This document shows, piece by piece, positions 1 through 8,971 of a stretch of 64,000 bases of DNA. The notes under the pieces were generated by a model. That model ran no database searches. It was given only the letters and a program-made list of their open reading frames with translations, and had not been told where the DNA came from. The DNA comes from Hymenobacter wooponensis. Its GTDB lineage: Bacteria > Bacteroidota > Bacteroidia > Cytophagales > Hymenobacteraceae. Every line of letters starts with the position of its first letter. Position 1 is the stretch's first letter. Made by a program: the position numbers and the translations under genes. Location: positions 558,001 to 622,000 of the forward strand of contig NZ_SRKZ01000001.1 of the NCBI RefSeq assembly GCF_004745865.1, in the 5' to 3' direction.

Positions 1-452
1 CTAGCAAAACCGGTAGCTCTAGCCAGGCTGATACGCTTAATGAACTGCTCTACTTCGTTAACGACCGGATTGAGGGCTATCAGCGTGCAGTAGATGAAAG
101 CACCGACCCCGAACTGAGCGGTTACTACAAGCAACTTGTTAGTCAGAGCCAACTGTTCGCTAACGAGCTAAACAAGGCTCTGCGCGAACAAGGCGGTGAG
201 CAACAAACCAGCACAACTATGAAGGGCAAGCTATACCGTAGCTGGATGGACGTGAAAGCGGCTGTTACGGGCAGCGATGAGAAAGCTATTCTTGGCTCTA
301 ATGTATACGGCGAAGAGTGGGCTATCAAGGCCTACGAAGATGCGTTGAGCGACAATACTCTATCGGGCTCCTTACGTCAGGCTGTGCAGCGCCAATACGC
401 TACTTCTAAAAAGACGTATGATCGTCTGAAGAAGCTGGAAGCGAAGCACTAG
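1..452 (+). CDS. PA2169-family four-helix-bundle protein (DUF2383), 5' end missing
   Basis: The open frame runs in from the window edge (first full codon at base 3), giving the last 149 residues. The sequence is almost all helical and polar. It carries the pattern GKLYRSWMDVKAAVTGSDEK followed by YGEEWAIKAYEDAL, typical of the DUF2383/PA2169 family, whose members are small ferritin-like four-helix bundles often linked to stress responses. Most of the domain is present, so probably only a few N-terminal residues are lost. A perfect terminator hairpin follows 21 bases after the stop. The biochemical role of the family is not settled, so only the family is called. No metal-ligand set is obvious. 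Confidence 0.85.
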   Translation, partial: SKTGSSSQADTLNELLYFVNDRIEGYQRAVDESTDPELSGYYKQLVSQSQLFANELNKALREQGGEQQTSTTMKGKLYRSWMDVKAAVTGSDEKAILGSNVYGEEWAIKAYEDALSDNTLSGSLRQAVQRQYATSKKTYDRLKKLEAKH

Positions 453-473
453 GCGTCTCTCCTGTTTTGCCCC

Positions 474-525
474 ATAATAACGCCCCCGATAGTAGCTCAA
501 GAGCTACTATCGGGGGCGTTATTAT
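474..525 (+). terminator. Strong intrinsic terminator after the DUF2383 gene
   Basis: Perfect 25-bp stem (474-498 with 501-525) closed by a 2-base loop, GC-rich in the middle with AT-rich ends, followed by a short T run on the plus strand. The A-rich left foot would also let it work on the minus strand. Confidence 0.85.
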
Positions 526-853
526 TTTGCTCAGATTGAAGCTAGATAGGCAAATACTCTTGCACTACGTTGCACTAAGCTTATAACGTTTACTCGAACT
601 ATTGCCTCGAATATGCACTATGATCAGACCCAAAATTAGCTAGCCCATGGGAACTTTTTCTACTAATCACATTAGCCAATTATCCACTCAATCTAACACC
701 CGTTAGTTAAAAACAGTATCTCCTAAATCAGGAATTAGATGGGTCTAATCTTTATTAAAACCAGATTAAATAACTCATCAGGGCAGTATCTGCTTAATAT
801 CTGTACCCACCTATTTTCTTCTAATTATTTTAGTTATTCAGACGCGATATTCG

Positions 854-861
854 TATCTTTG
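854..861 (+). promoter_or_regulatory. Bacteroidota -7 box (TATCTTTG)
   Basis: Exact match to TAnnTTTG. Only three bases separate it from the ATG at 865, so transcription would start at or next to the start codon (leaderless or nearly so). No clear -33 TTG was found at the usual distance. Confidence 0.6.
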
Positions 862-864
862 GAT

Positions 865-1113
865 ATGTCGAAAGTCAAGCTTCCTGTTCCGATTCCCGTC
901 CAGCAGTATGCCCGATGCGTGGACGCTAGCCGCCGCCCCGCCGACCACGTCGGCGACTGGCCTGAGGCGGGGCGCGTGTATCCTGTGCAGGTGCGTCGCA
1001 ACGCCCGCACTGGCGAACCGCAGATCCATGTGCTCGGCTTTTATGCCGAGCGGCCGTATGGCGCGTTTGCCCGCCATCGTTTTGAAACGGTGGCCAACGT
1101 GTGGCTCAATTAG
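865..1113 (+). CDS. Small basic hypothetical protein (82 aa)
   Basis: I do not recognise a family. The start at 865 (MSKVKLPVPIPVQQ) is preferred over the in-frame ATG at 739 because a -7 promoter box ends three bases before it and the extra residues look like translated non-coding DNA. The protein is rich in Arg, Val and Pro, has one Cys, and has no signal peptide or membrane span. It ends with an aromatic stretch (GFYAERPYGAFARHRFETV). GC content fits the neighbours. It stands alone between the DUF2383 gene and a membrane protein, each with its own promoter. Function unknown. Confidence 0.6.
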   Translation: MSKVKLPVPIPVQQYARCVDASRRPADHVGDWPEAGRVYPVQVRRNARTGEPQIHVLGFYAERPYGAFARHRFETVANVWLN

Positions 1114-1290
1114 CCTCCGGCCTTTCTCTTCCCGCCACTCTCCTACCCCGGCTGCTTCTGCTATGCTACGCGGAAGTAACCGGGTTTCTTTTTACCTAAT
1201 TTCTACACTCTACATATACTCCTGCATCCCTCGACCCAACTTGCAGCTGGCGAGGCGCCCGGAGTGTTTTTCAATGGCTGTTTCGGCTGA

Positions 1291-1298
1291 TATCTTTG
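1291..1298 (+). promoter_or_regulatory. Bacteroidota -7 box (TATCTTTG)
   Basis: Exact TAnnTTTG match 17 bases before the ATG at 1316. It supports that start over longer in-frame options. Confidence 0.6.
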
Positions 1299-1315
1299 CG
1301 GCATCTTTCTGCCCC

Positions 1316-1726
1316 ATGCAACACGCCACCGAAGAGACATACACCATTCCCGCGCCCTACCGCCGGATGGAAAACATGCACATCCTGTTCTGGCTGCTCA
1401 AGGACATTGGGTGGTGCATGATCTGGAAGCCCCTAGGCCTATCCATGATTATTCCCACACTGAGCATAGCTGTGCTCATCACCTGGCGCACCCGTAGTAT
1501 CAAGGCAGAACTGGCCCACAACCTGGCCATTGTATTCTGGATTACCGCTAACTCCTATTGGATGATCAGCGAGTTTTTTGGATTTGATACAGCACACGTT
1601 TGGGGCAGCATCACGGGCAAGCACATGGCCCTACTGCCCTTCCTGACTGGCCTAACCATTCTGCTGTATTACTACTTAGTGCAGAAACCACAGGAAGCGC
1701 GGGCGGCGCAAGTAGCTATCCTCTAA
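1316..1726 (+). CDS. Small integral membrane protein, function unknown (136 aa)
   Basis: The start at 1316 (MQHATEETYTIPAPYRRMEN) follows a TATCTTTG box; the longer open frame upstream is not supported. Three to four hydrophobic segments are visible: around residues 24-50 (a long stretch interrupted by a Lys-Pro), 68-90 and 103-122. Trp and Tyr sit at their edges. The soluble N-terminus of about 20 residues should be cytoplasmic or periplasmic. I recognise no enzyme motif. The protein resembles the small conserved membrane proteins common in Cytophagales. It is followed by an imperfect terminator hairpin shared with the convergent lipoprotein gene. Confidence 0.75.
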   Translation: MQHATEETYTIPAPYRRMENMHILFWLLKDIGWCMIWKPLGLSMIIPTLSIAVLITWRTRSIKAELAHNLAIVFWITANSYWMISEFFGFDTAHVWGSITGKHMALLPFLTGLTILLYYYLVQKPQEARAAQVAIL

Positions 1727-1741
1727 CCGACAAAACGCTAA

Positions 1742-1776
1742 CAGCCGCCTCCCTGTCTTTTCAGGAAAGGCGGCTG
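1742..1776. terminator. Imperfect terminator hairpin between convergent genes
   Basis: CAGCCGCCTCCCTG at 1742-1755 pairs with 1762-1776, with a bulge. It lies between the stops of the plus-strand membrane protein and the minus-strand lipoprotein. Confidence 0.5.
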
Positions 1777-1808
1777 CCCTAGGCCTGCTGGTTACAAGCG
1801 GTTCTATT

Positions 1809-2288
1809 CTACATTTCCACGTCAACCTGCACAGTTTCCTGTGGGGCCAGCTTGGGCACCAGCGCATGATAAGTCAGAATGGGCGCGTCGTTGGTCATGC
1901 CTCGGGTAAACTTCACCTGCAGTTTCAGCTGCCCAGTTTCACACTCCCGCGCGTAGGTGTACGCAATAGAGGAGCCGCCACTGGCCGAGCCTTTGTTGCC
2001 AATCACCAAATCGAATTTCGTGAAGTCGATTTGTGGGTGGCAACTACCGGTTACCAGCTTGTCGAAATCTGCCTGGTTCCGGATGATAGTATAAGTTTGG
2101 TCAAGGCTAATACTGAGCTGTCTGCGCGAATCCGTACAGCCGTACTCTTTTTCCAAACTGGTAGTGGGCAGAGTAGTATTCACGCAGGGTTCCGTGTCGC
2201 CTCCGCAAGTGCTACAACCGGTGAATAGTAAAGCCAGCAGGCCGCTAGCAACAAGTGTAGTTGTACGTTTCATAACAGCTTTCTGCAT
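1809..2288 (-). CDS. Secreted lipoprotein, hypothetical (159 aa)
   Basis: The N-terminus has a basic start, a hydrophobic stretch and a lipobox (LLFTGC), so the protein should be lipid-anchored after export. Translation may start at 2288 or, more in keeping with a signal peptide, at the ATG at 2273 (MKRTTTLVASG). Six Cys after the lipobox (including SCH and ECE contexts) suggest disulfides. The middle part (NQADFDKLV, then KFDLVIGNKGSASGG) resembles the protease-complex-inhibitor-like small lipoproteins of Bacteroidota, but I cannot name a family with confidence. It is convergent with the upstream membrane protein gene. Confidence 0.75.
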   Translation of the reverse strand: MQKAVMKRTTTLVASGLLALLFTGCSTCGGDTEPCVNTTLPTTSLEKEYGCTDSRRQLSISLDQTYTIIRNQADFDKLVTGSCHPQIDFTKFDLVIGNKGSASGGSSIAYTYARECETGQLKLQVKFTRGMTNDAPILTYHALVPKLAPQETVQVDVEM

Positions 2289-2447
2289 TGTGAATAGGTG
2301 ATATATAATGCGGAGGCGCGTCCCACTGGAATAGTTGCAAATCTCCTATAAAACAAAACGGCTGCCCTCCTTACCCAGAAAGACCACCATTGTCAGTCAA
2401 CAGATCAGGAAGTATTTCTGCCATAGTTGAACACCGCTGCACTAATC

Positions 2448-3425
2448 TTAGCCCACGCCGGCCTTCGCGTCTTGCGCGGTATTCTGGGGCTGCGGGGCTA
2501 CGATTGCAGCCGTTTTCTCTTGTTTCCAGCCAATCAGCAGCACGCCCACTATTACCAACGCCGTACCCACTATTTGCTCCGTGAAGATCTTCTCACCCAA
2601 CACGTAATGCGCCTGCACAATAGTAGACACCGGCCCAATACCGCTGATAATGGCCACGTTGTTGGAGCCGATCTTCTTCATGCCCTGCGAAATCAGAAAG
2701 GAGGGCAACACGGTAGCCAGAATGGCCAACAGCAGGCCATACATCCACATGCCCTGGCCTAGCTTTACCTGCCGGACGTCATGCGTCAGCAAAAAATGCA
2801 TGAACACCCCGGCCGTTGCCGCCAACATGGCGTAGGCCGTGAACTTGTTGGCCCCTACCCGCGGGATTATCTTGCCACTTCCTACAATATAAATGGAGTA
2901 AGTAATGGCGCACATAAACACGAGGCCACTGCCCAAGTAAAAGTTGGGGTTCTTCGAATCAATGGATAGCTCTCCGAAATACGCTAGGGCAATGCCCACG
3001 TAAGTAAGCAACAAGGCTATTCGCTGCGTTTTGGATATGTGCTGCTCGAAGAAATACGCGTTAATAAACACTGCAAAACTCGGGTACAGAAACAGAATCA
3101 AACGCTCTAATCCCGCCGAGATATACTGCAGGCCTAGAAAATCGAAAAGGCTGCTCACATAGTACCCTAGCAACCCAATACCACTGACTAGCAACCACTC
3201 CCGGCTCGTCATGCGCACGTTGCCTTTTTGGGTGCTCACCAAGAAAGCTGCTGCCAGGTAAAACGGCAGCGAGAATACCATCCGCAGAGCCAGCAGCGTC
3301 ACGGCATCGGTATGCGTGTGCCCGAAAGCCAGCTTTACAAGTATTGCCTTAGTTGAGAATAGTATTGCTCCCAGCAGGGTAATCAGAAAGCCGACGATGG
3401 AAACGGCTTGTTTGGTAGAGGCCAT
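2448..3425 (-). CDS. EamA/DMT-family transporter (325 aa)
   Basis: About ten hydrophobic segments fill residues 8-300, arranged as two repeats of five, the architecture of the drug/metabolite transporter superfamily. Typical features are ALRMVFSLPFYL near the end of the first helices, GLERLILFLYPSF in the fourth repeat helix, and ISGIGPVSTIVQAHYVLGE in the second half. The C-terminal tail of about 25 residues is polar and Pro/Ala-rich. The substrate cannot be read from the sequence; family members export amino acids, metabolites or drugs. It is a lone gene on the minus strand. The terminator of the aconitase gene lies just upstream at 3505-3540. Confidence 0.88.
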   Translation of the reverse strand: MASTKQAVSIVGFLITLLGAILFSTKAILVKLAFGHTHTDAVTLLALRMVFSLPFYLAAAFLVSTQKGNVRMTSREWLLVSGIGLLGYYVSSLFDFLGLQYISAGLERLILFLYPSFAVFINAYFFEQHISKTQRIALLLTYVGIALAYFGELSIDSKNPNFYLGSGLVFMCAITYSIYIVGSGKIIPRVGANKFTAYAMLAATAGVFMHFLLTHDVRQVKLGQGMWMYGLLLAILATVLPSFLISQGMKKIGSNNVAIISGIGPVSTIVQAHYVLGEKIFTEQIVGTALVIVGVLLIGWKQEKTAAIVAPQPQNTAQDAKAGVG

Positions 3426-3504
3426 GTAGCCTTGAAAAGAGGTGGTGATAGAGTGAGTACTGGCCTAGCAACAAGGTACGGGCCCGTCTTGTCTGGTAAT
3501 ACAG

Positions 3505-3540
3505 AAAACGGCCGCCTCCTTTGCAGGAAACGGCCGTTTT
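3505..3540 (-). terminator. Terminator downstream of aconitase
   Basis: AAAACGGCCG at 3505-3514 pairs with CGGCCGTTTT at 3531-3540. Read on the minus strand the hairpin ends in a T run. Confidence 0.75.
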
Positions 3541-3559
3541 GCGTGGCGCTAGGCCAGGT

Positions 3560-5854
3560 TTACTTCTGCGACAGCTGGGCGCCGCCCGACTCCTGCAGAC
3601 GGATCAGGTTCAGGGCCGAACCGGCTTTGAACCACTCAATCTGACCCTGGTTATAGGTGTGGTTCACCGTGATGAGGTCAGTGTCGCCGTCGGCGTGGTG
3701 CAGACGCACCTGCAGAGGCTGACCTGGGGCGAACGACGTGAGGCCGAGGATGTCGATGGTATCGTCTTCCTCGATCAGGTCGTAGTCAGCCTTGTTAGCG
3801 AAGGTCAAGGCGAGCATGCCTTGCTTCTTCAGGTTGGTTTCGTGGATACGAGCGAAGCTCTTCACCAGGATGGCGCGCACGCCCAGGTGGCGGGGCTCCA
3901 TGGCGGCGTGCTCCCGCGACGAACCTTCTCCGTAGTTCTCGTCACCTACTACGATAGATCCAATGCCCTGCGCTTTGTAGTTACGAGCTACCTGCGGTAC
4001 TGCCGAGTATGGCGTACCTTGGGTCATGCCATCTTTCACAGAGTTAGCCTCGCCGTTGAATGCGTTGGTAGCTCCGATGAGCATGTTGTTGGAGATGTTG
4101 TCTAGGTGACCACGGTATTTCAACCACGGGCCAGCCATCGAGATATGGTCGGTGGTGCACTTACCTTGGGCCTTGATGAGCAGACGCAGACCCGTCAGGT
4201 CGGTGCCTTCCCATGGCTTGAAGGGGTCAAGCAGCTGCAGACGGTCGGAACCTGGGTCTACAATTACCTGTACGGCCGAGCTGTCAACGGCGGGGGCCTG
4301 GTAGCCAGCATCCTCAACGGCGTAGCCCTGAGGAGGCATTTCGAGGCCGTGCGGCTCATCGAGGCGTACCTGCTGACCGTCTTTAGTAGTCAGCGTATCA
4401 ACCAGCGGGTTGAAGGTCAAGTCGCCGGCAATAGCGAATGCCGTCACGATTTCGGGCGAGGCCACGAAAGCGTGCGTGTTCGGGTTACCGTCGTTACGCT
4501 TAGCGAAGTTCCGGTTGAACGAGGTGATGATGGAGTTACGACGCTTGGGGTCGTCGGTGTGACGGGCCCACTGTCCGATGCACGGACCGCACGCATTAGC
4601 TAGTACCACGCCGCCCATCTGAGCGAAGGTATCCAGCAAGCCATCACGCTCTACCGTGTAGCGCACCAGCTCCGAGCCAGGCGTTACGGTGAATTCGGCG
4701 TTTACGGTTAGGCCTTTAGCCACGGCCTGCTCTGCAATAGAAGCAGCCCGGGTGATGTCTTCGTACGAAGAGTTGGTGCAGGAACCGATCAGGCCTACTT
4801 CCAGCTTCTCGGGCCAGCCGTGCTCTTTTACAGCTGCCGCGAACTGCGAAATTGGCCAAGCAGCGTCTGGCGTGAACGGGCCGTTCACGTGGGGCTCCAG
4901 CTCGGAGAGGTTGATTTCGATCAGCTGATCGTAGAAGTTGGCTGGGTTAGCATACACTTCGTCGTCGGCGCGCAGGTGCTGGCGCACGCCATCAGCCAGA
5001 GCAGCCACTTCAGCACGCTCCGTACCGCGCAGGTACTCCGACATTTTATCGTCGTAGCTGAATACCGAAGTAGTGGCACCGATTTCAGCACCCATGTTGC
5101 AGATGGTAGCCTTACCAGTGCACGACATGCTTTCGGCACCCTCCCCAAAGTACTCTACGATAGCGCCAGTACCACCTTTTACGGTCAGGATACCAGCCAC
5201 TTTCAGAATTACGTCTTTAGGAGCCGTCCAGCCGTTGAGCTTACCGGTCAGCTTCACGCCAATTACTTTCGGGAACTTCAGCTCCCAGGCCATGCCGGCC
5301 ATTACGTCAACAGCGTCAGCACCACCTACCCCAATAGCAATCATGCCTAGGCCACCGGCGTTGGGAGTGTGCGAGTCAGTACCGATCATCATGCCGCCGG
5401 GGAAGGCGTAGTTCTCGAGTACTACTTGGTGAATGATACCAGCACCGGGCTTCCAGAAGCCGATGCCATATTTATTAGATACCGAAGCCAGGAAGTCATA
5501 TACTTCCTTGTTCTCGGAGTTTGCAATGGCCAAATCCTCGTCGGCTCCTTCTTTAGCCTGAATCAGGTGGTCGCAGTGTACAGTGCTGGGCACCGCCACT
5601 TTGGCTTTACCAGCCTGCATGAACTGCAACAGCGCCATTTGGGCCGTAGCGTCCTGCATAGCAACACGGTCTGGGGCAAAGTCGACGTAGGAAACGCCCC
5701 GCTCATACGCCTGCGAAACAGAGCCGCCGTACAGGTGAGCGTACAGGATTTTTTCAGTCAGGGTAAGCGGGCGGCCAACGGCGGTACGGGCGGCTTCAAT
5801 GCGGGAGCCCATGCCATCGTACACGGCCTTGATCATTTCTAAGTCAAACGCCAT
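3560..5854 (-). CDS. acn: Aconitate hydratase (764 aa)
   Basis: Interconverts citrate and isocitrate in the TCA cycle using a [4Fe-4S] cluster. The three cluster cysteines are visible: Cys359 in [11 protein letters not shown], and Cys422 and Cys425 in [10 protein letters not shown]. The substrate-site segment [13 protein letters not shown] is near residue 158, and the swivel domain motif [19 protein letters not shown] is near residue 645. Length and cysteine positions match the mitochondrial-type aconitases. The start at 5854 ([15 protein letters not shown]) is chosen over an in-frame start at 5938, because the promoter -7 and -33 boxes (5907-5938) lie inside the longer version. It is a single-gene unit with its own terminator at 3505-3540. 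Confidence 0.96.
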   Translation of the reverse strand: MAFDLEMIKAVYDGMGSRIEAARTAVGRPLTLTEKILYAHLYGGSVSQAYERGVSYVDFAPDRVAMQDATAQMALLQFMQAGKAKVAVPSTVHCDHLIQAKEGADEDLAIANSENKEVYDFLASVSNKYGIGFWKPGAGIIHQVVLENYAFPGGMMIGTDSHTPNAGGLGMIAIGVGGADAVDVMAGMAWELKFPKVIGVKLTGKLNGWTAPKDVILKVAGILTVKGGTGAIVEYFGEGAESMSCTGKATICNMGAEIGATTSVFSYDDKMSEYLRGTERAEVAALADGVRQHLRADDEVYANPANFYDQLIEINLSELEPHVNGPFTPDAAWPISQFAAAVKEHGWPEKLEVGLIGSCTNSSYEDITRAASIAEQAVAKGLTVNAEFTVTPGSELVRYTVERDGLLDTFAQMGGVVLANACGPCIGQWARHTDDPKRRNSIITSFNRNFAKRNDGNPNTHAFVASPEIVTAFAIAGDLTFNPLVDTLTTKDGQQVRLDEPHGLEMPPQGYAVEDAGYQAPAVDSSAVQVIVDPGSDRLQLLDPFKPWEGTDLTGLRLLIKAQGKCTTDHISMAGPWLKYRGHLDNISNNMLIGATNAFNGEANSVKDGMTQGTPYSAVPQVARNYKAQGIGSIVVGDENYGEGSSREHAAMEPRHLGVRAILVKSFARIHETNLKKQGMLALTFANKADYDLIEEDDTIDILGLTSFAPGQPLQVRLHHADGDTDLITVNHTYNQGQIEWFKAGSALNLIRLQESGGAQLSQK

Positions 5855-5906
5855 AATGCGAAAGTGAAAAATAGTGGAGAGAACGAACCTGCTAGCGGCA
5901 GGTCCG

Positions 5907-5938
5907 CAAATATACGTATCGGTCGGCCCGCGGGCCAA
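5907..5938 (-). promoter_or_regulatory. Promoter of the aconitase gene
   Basis: On the minus strand a TTG (5936-5938) is followed after 21 bases by TATATTTG (5907-5914), the Bacteroidota -33/-7 pair. The ATG at 5854 lies about 50 bases downstream. Confidence 0.7.
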
Positions 5939-6086
5939 CTTTTAGGGGCTTTGCCACTACCCTAAATCCTCATTTAGAATCATTCTAACGAATAATCAAG
6001 GAATAGAGGCAGCTTACGTGGCCTTTGATTATAAACTAATAACCATCGGCAGTAGTTTAGCCTCGAATTCACTTAACATTTTCATC

Positions 6087-7415
6087 ATGCCCGTAGCCAT
6101 TGCAATACGCAAGGCCATAACCGGGGCCGGACTCGCGCTGGCCGCGGTGGCCTGTCAGTCCAATTCGACATCCTCTGAAAACCAAGCCGCCACTGGCGCA
6201 GCCACCCCGCTCAGCGCCGGCACTTGGCGCGGCGTGCTCAGCACCCAAGGCCAGGAAATTCCTTTCCTGTTTGACGTAGCTACTGATGGCGGCAAGCCCA
6301 CCGTTACGCTGCGCAACGGTGAGGAGCGCTTGAAGCTCGACGAAATCAATACCGCCGGCGACTCCACCACCATCCGCCTCGGGGTATTTGATGCCGCTCT
6401 GGTAGTGCGCCCCGATGGTGCCGATAAGCTTAAGGGAGCCTGGGTAAAGTATGATGCTAAGGAGCCCTACCGCGTGGCCTTTACTGCCGCAAAAACCACC
6501 GCCTCACAAGACCTGTTTACTGGCGGCACCAAGAAAGCCGAGGTGTACGGTGACTTAAAGCAGGGCGCTACGTTCCGTACCGAGTTTAAGGACGAGGACG
6601 GCAAAACCTATCCGGCCGTTGGTATCATTCAGCAAGACTCAACCGGTGGCTCCGGAATTACCGGCACGTTCCTGACCACCACCGGCGACTATCGCTACCT
6701 GGCTGGCAACCTAGTAACGAAGGCTGATGGGGAGCACGTGCTGCTCTCTACATTTGATGGCAGCCACGGCTTCCTGTTCGATGGCAAGCTCGACAAGCCC
6801 GGCAACATCAATAGCATTAAGGGCGACTTTTACAGTGGTAAAGGCGGCCACGAAACCTGGACGGCCGTGCTGGATGCCAATGCAAAGCTTCCCGATGCCA
6901 ACGCTCTTACCGGCATGAAGCCCGGCCAGAAAAAGCTCAGCTTCAAGTTCCCGAATATCTTCGAAGGCGGCAGCATCTCCCCTTCTGACCCCAAGTATGC
7001 CGGCAAAGTAGTAGTTCTGCAGATTCTGGGCTCTTGGTGCCCCAACTGCATGGATGAAACTAACTTCCTGGCGCCCTGGTACGAGAAGAACAAAAGCCGC
7101 GGCGTAGAAATTATAGGCCTAGGCTACGAGCGCACCGAAGACCAGAAGCTGGCCTCGCAGAAACTCCTGAAAATGAAGCAGCGCATGAACGTCGGCTACG
7201 ACCTAGCGGTAGCCGGTGTAGCCGACAAAGATGCCGCCAGCAAATCGTTGCCGCAGCTTGCTAAGGTGCTGGCCTTCCCCACCACCATTTTCCTGGATAA
7301 GAAAGGTGAGGTGCGCAAGATCCATACGGGCTTCTCCGGCCCCGGCACCGGCAAGTACTACCAGCAGGAAATCGACGAGTTCAACAAAACGATTGATCAG
7401 CTGCTGGCCGAATAG
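6087..7415 (+). CDS. TlpA-family thioredoxin-like lipoprotein (442 aa)
   Basis: A periplasm-facing thiol protein. Residues 1-22 form a lipoprotein signal with the anchor Cys23 in AAVACQ. Residues about 40-290 form a beta-rich domain as seen before the thioredoxin fold in many Bacteroidota TlpA proteins. Residues about 305-440 are the thioredoxin fold with the active site GSWCPNC (Cys318, Cys321). A cis-proline context AFPTTIFLDKKG follows. The unusual CPNC dipeptide is typical of TlpA-like reductases. The start at 6087 (MPVAIAIRKA) is chosen because it opens a clean signal peptide. It stands alone, and its 3' hairpin is shared with the convergent acetyltransferase gene. Confidence 0.88.
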   Translation: MPVAIAIRKAITGAGLALAAVACQSNSTSSENQAATGAATPLSAGTWRGVLSTQGQEIPFLFDVATDGGKPTVTLRNGEERLKLDEINTAGDSTTIRLGVFDAALVVRPDGADKLKGAWVKYDAKEPYRVAFTAAKTTASQDLFTGGTKKAEVYGDLKQGATFRTEFKDEDGKTYPAVGIIQQDSTGGSGITGTFLTTTGDYRYLAGNLVTKADGEHVLLSTFDGSHGFLFDGKLDKPGNINSIKGDFYSGKGGHETWTAVLDANAKLPDANALTGMKPGQKKLSFKFPNIFEGGSISPSDPKYAGKVVVLQILGSWCPNCMDETNFLAPWYEKNKSRGVEIIGLGYERTEDQKLASQKLLKMKQRMNVGYDLAVAGVADKDAASKSLPQLAKVLAFPTTIFLDKKGEVRKIHTGFSGPGTGKYYQQEIDEFNKTIDQLLAE

Positions 7416-7446
7416 CTAGGCCAGTAAGTCCTTCTCTATTCTAATC

Positions 7447-7480
7447 AAAAGGCCTGCTACCATGTGGAAGCAGGCCTTTT
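7447..7480. terminator. Bidirectional terminator between convergent genes
   Basis: A 12-bp stem (AAAAGGCCTGCT at 7447-7458 with 7469-7480) flanked by an A run and a T run, so it can stop transcription from both sides. Confidence 0.8.
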
Positions 7481-7499
7481 GCATTATCACCAACTAGGG

Positions 7500-8066
7500 T
7501 TACTGACTTGTTCGGGGCCGTTCCAGTAGCAGAATGGGTTCGTTGTAGTAGGTAGCGCGGGCAAATTCTTGGAAACCGAACTTGTAGGCCACTTTAAGTG
7601 AAGCTGCATTGTCAGGATCGATGATGCAGGTCATGCGGGCAGTGGGGAAGTGCTCGTCGGCCCACTGCAGCGCGGCGCGCACAGCTTGGCTGGCGTAACC
7701 CCGGCCATGAATGCGCGGCGCCAGCGCCCACCCAGCTTCGAGGGTACCTTTGATGGAAGGCGTTAGGTCGCGCTGAAAGTCAAAGAACCCAACGGTACCA
7801 ATGAAGCGTCCGGTAGCTTTTTCCTCCACCGACCACGCACCGTAGCCTAGCAACGTCCAGTGGCCTTGCTGCGCCAAGAGGCGGCGCCAGGCGTCTTCCT
7901 CGGTTTGCGGCTTGCCTCCTACGTAACGGTAAAAATCGGGGTCGGCAGCCATGGCGGCAAACTCCGGCAGATCAGTGATGCGCGGGCCACGCAGAAGTAG
8001 ATCCTGAGTTTCGAGTTGAGGCACGGCCGCTGGGGGCGTGGCAGGCAGGCGTAGCGGTTGGGTCAT
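7500..8066 (-). CDS. GNAT-family N-acetyltransferase, RimJ/RimL-like (188 aa)
   Basis: Transfers an acetyl group from acetyl-CoA to an amine. The family order is clear: LETQDLLLRGPRITDLPEF at the start (the beta1 'L.TERLLLR' type), FIGTVGFFD for beta4, and the acetyl-CoA loop IHGRGYASQAVRAAL (the Q/RxxGxG/A element) near residues 120-134. IDPDNAASLKVAYKFGF follows, the usual 'N.aS..v.eK.GF' signature. The substrate is unknown; relatives modify ribosomal protein N-termini or small amines. It is a single gene, convergent with the TlpA-like gene. Confidence 0.9.
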   Translation of the reverse strand: MTQPLRLPATPPAAVPQLETQDLLLRGPRITDLPEFAAMAADPDFYRYVGGKPQTEEDAWRRLLAQQGHWTLLGYGAWSVEEKATGRFIGTVGFFDFQRDLTPSIKGTLEAGWALAPRIHGRGYASQAVRAALQWADEHFPTARMTCIIDPDNAASLKVAYKFGFQEFARATYYNEPILLLERPRTSQ

Positions 8067-8271
8067 GTGGCCAAAGTAATAAAATAGCGCTATTGCACCC
8101 TAAAGCTGCTTTTCAGAACTGGGCGATTAATTGGGGAGATTAGTCGGATTTATTGAGTGCTTGATGGATAACAAGGAAGGTGGCCTAGAATCGGGCATCT
8201 GGTTTGAAAGAGGGCTAGGCAGAACGCAGCGTCTCACTTCAATCATACCAACCTTCCCATTCCATACAACC

Positions 8272-8739
8272 ATGAAAAAGCAACTGTTTAGCCTCGCCCT
8301 TCTCCTCAGCCTCGGTACTTCCTTCGTAGCCAGCGCGGCCCCTGTGCTGCTTGGCCAAGACCACGATAAAATCAGCCGCAGCGACCATGGCCGCCGGGGC
8401 GGCAAAGACAACGCCCAGGACCGTCAGCGCCGCCAAGATGAACTAGCCCGCGACCTAGACCTGAACGCCAAGCAAAAGGGCAAGCTGGAGAAAATCTTCC
8501 AGGATCAGCACCAGCAAATGCAGGCTCTGCGCAACCGCAAAGGCCTCGACCGCAGCAAGATGATGAGCGAGGCCCAGGACATCCGCAAGAGCACTGATAA
8601 AAAGCTCAAGAGCGCCCTCACCAAAGCGCAGTACGCAAAGCTGGAAGCCAAGCGCCAAGAGCGGCACCGCGACATGGGCCAACGCAATGGCTGGCAGCAA
8701 AACGGCCGCCGCGACTTTGGAGGCCAGCGCCGCAGCTAA
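8272..8739 (+). CDS. Spy/CpxP-like secreted basic protein (155 aa)
   Basis: An N-terminal signal peptide (MKKQLFSLALLLSLGTSFVA, cleavage near residue 23) is followed by a highly charged helical protein. LDLNAKQKGKLEKIFQDQHQ and TKAQYAKLEAKRQERHRDM resemble the LTxxQ-type helices of Spy/CpxP periplasmic proteins, here with a K in place of the usual motif residues. The tail is rich in Arg, Gln and Gly. It is probably periplasmic, either a chaperone-like or a stress-response protein, by inference. The start at 8272 is chosen because it opens the signal peptide. A strong terminator follows at 8786-8821. Confidence 0.8.
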   Translation: MKKQLFSLALLLSLGTSFVASAAPVLLGQDHDKISRSDHGRRGGKDNAQDRQRRQDELARDLDLNAKQKGKLEKIFQDQHQQMQALRNRKGLDRSKMMSEAQDIRKSTDKKLKSALTKAQYAKLEAKRQERHRDMGQRNGWQQNGRRDFGGQRRS

Positions 8740-8785
8740 GCATAGCAGGCCAGCTGCTCAGCCGCTAATCCTCAGCTCATTTACC

Positions 8786-8821
8786 AACAGCGCCCCGCGT
8801 TTAATTACGCGGGGCGCTGTT
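8786..8821 (+). terminator. Intrinsic terminator after the Spy-like gene
   Basis: Perfect 15-bp stem (8786-8800 with 8807-8821) with a 6-base loop and a following short T-rich stretch. Confidence 0.85.
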
Positions 8822-8971
8822 GCGTTTTAACTTCTCTAGGCCACTGCTACTGACCTAAGGCTTCCAAACAGCCTACCCTTTTAGCGCCGCCTGCGTACTT
8901 CCCTATGCGGCTGCGCTTAGCAGTTGCATTACCCGCTCTGATTTCCTTTCCGTAACCAAACTCTCTTCCCT

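Larger units (their letters stand above)
453..864. other. Intergenic stretch, 412 bases
   Basis: Holds the terminator at 474-525 and a promoter -7 box at 854-861. The middle part (about 530-850) is AT-rich and has no open frame with coding character. An in-frame ATG at 739 exists upstream of the next gene, but the added 42 residues do not look like a real N-terminus. No RNA gene was seen. Confidence 0.6.

Noticed and set aside
908..1315. Extension of the membrane protein gene upstream of 1316
   Set aside because: The extra 136 residues overlap the 82-residue gene in another frame, look random, and contain the -7 box that serves the start at 1316.
3521..5842. Several plus-strand open frames of 110-190 codons opposite aconitase
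   Set aside because: All are antisense shadows of a well-conserved enzyme; no domain, start signal or promoter supports them.
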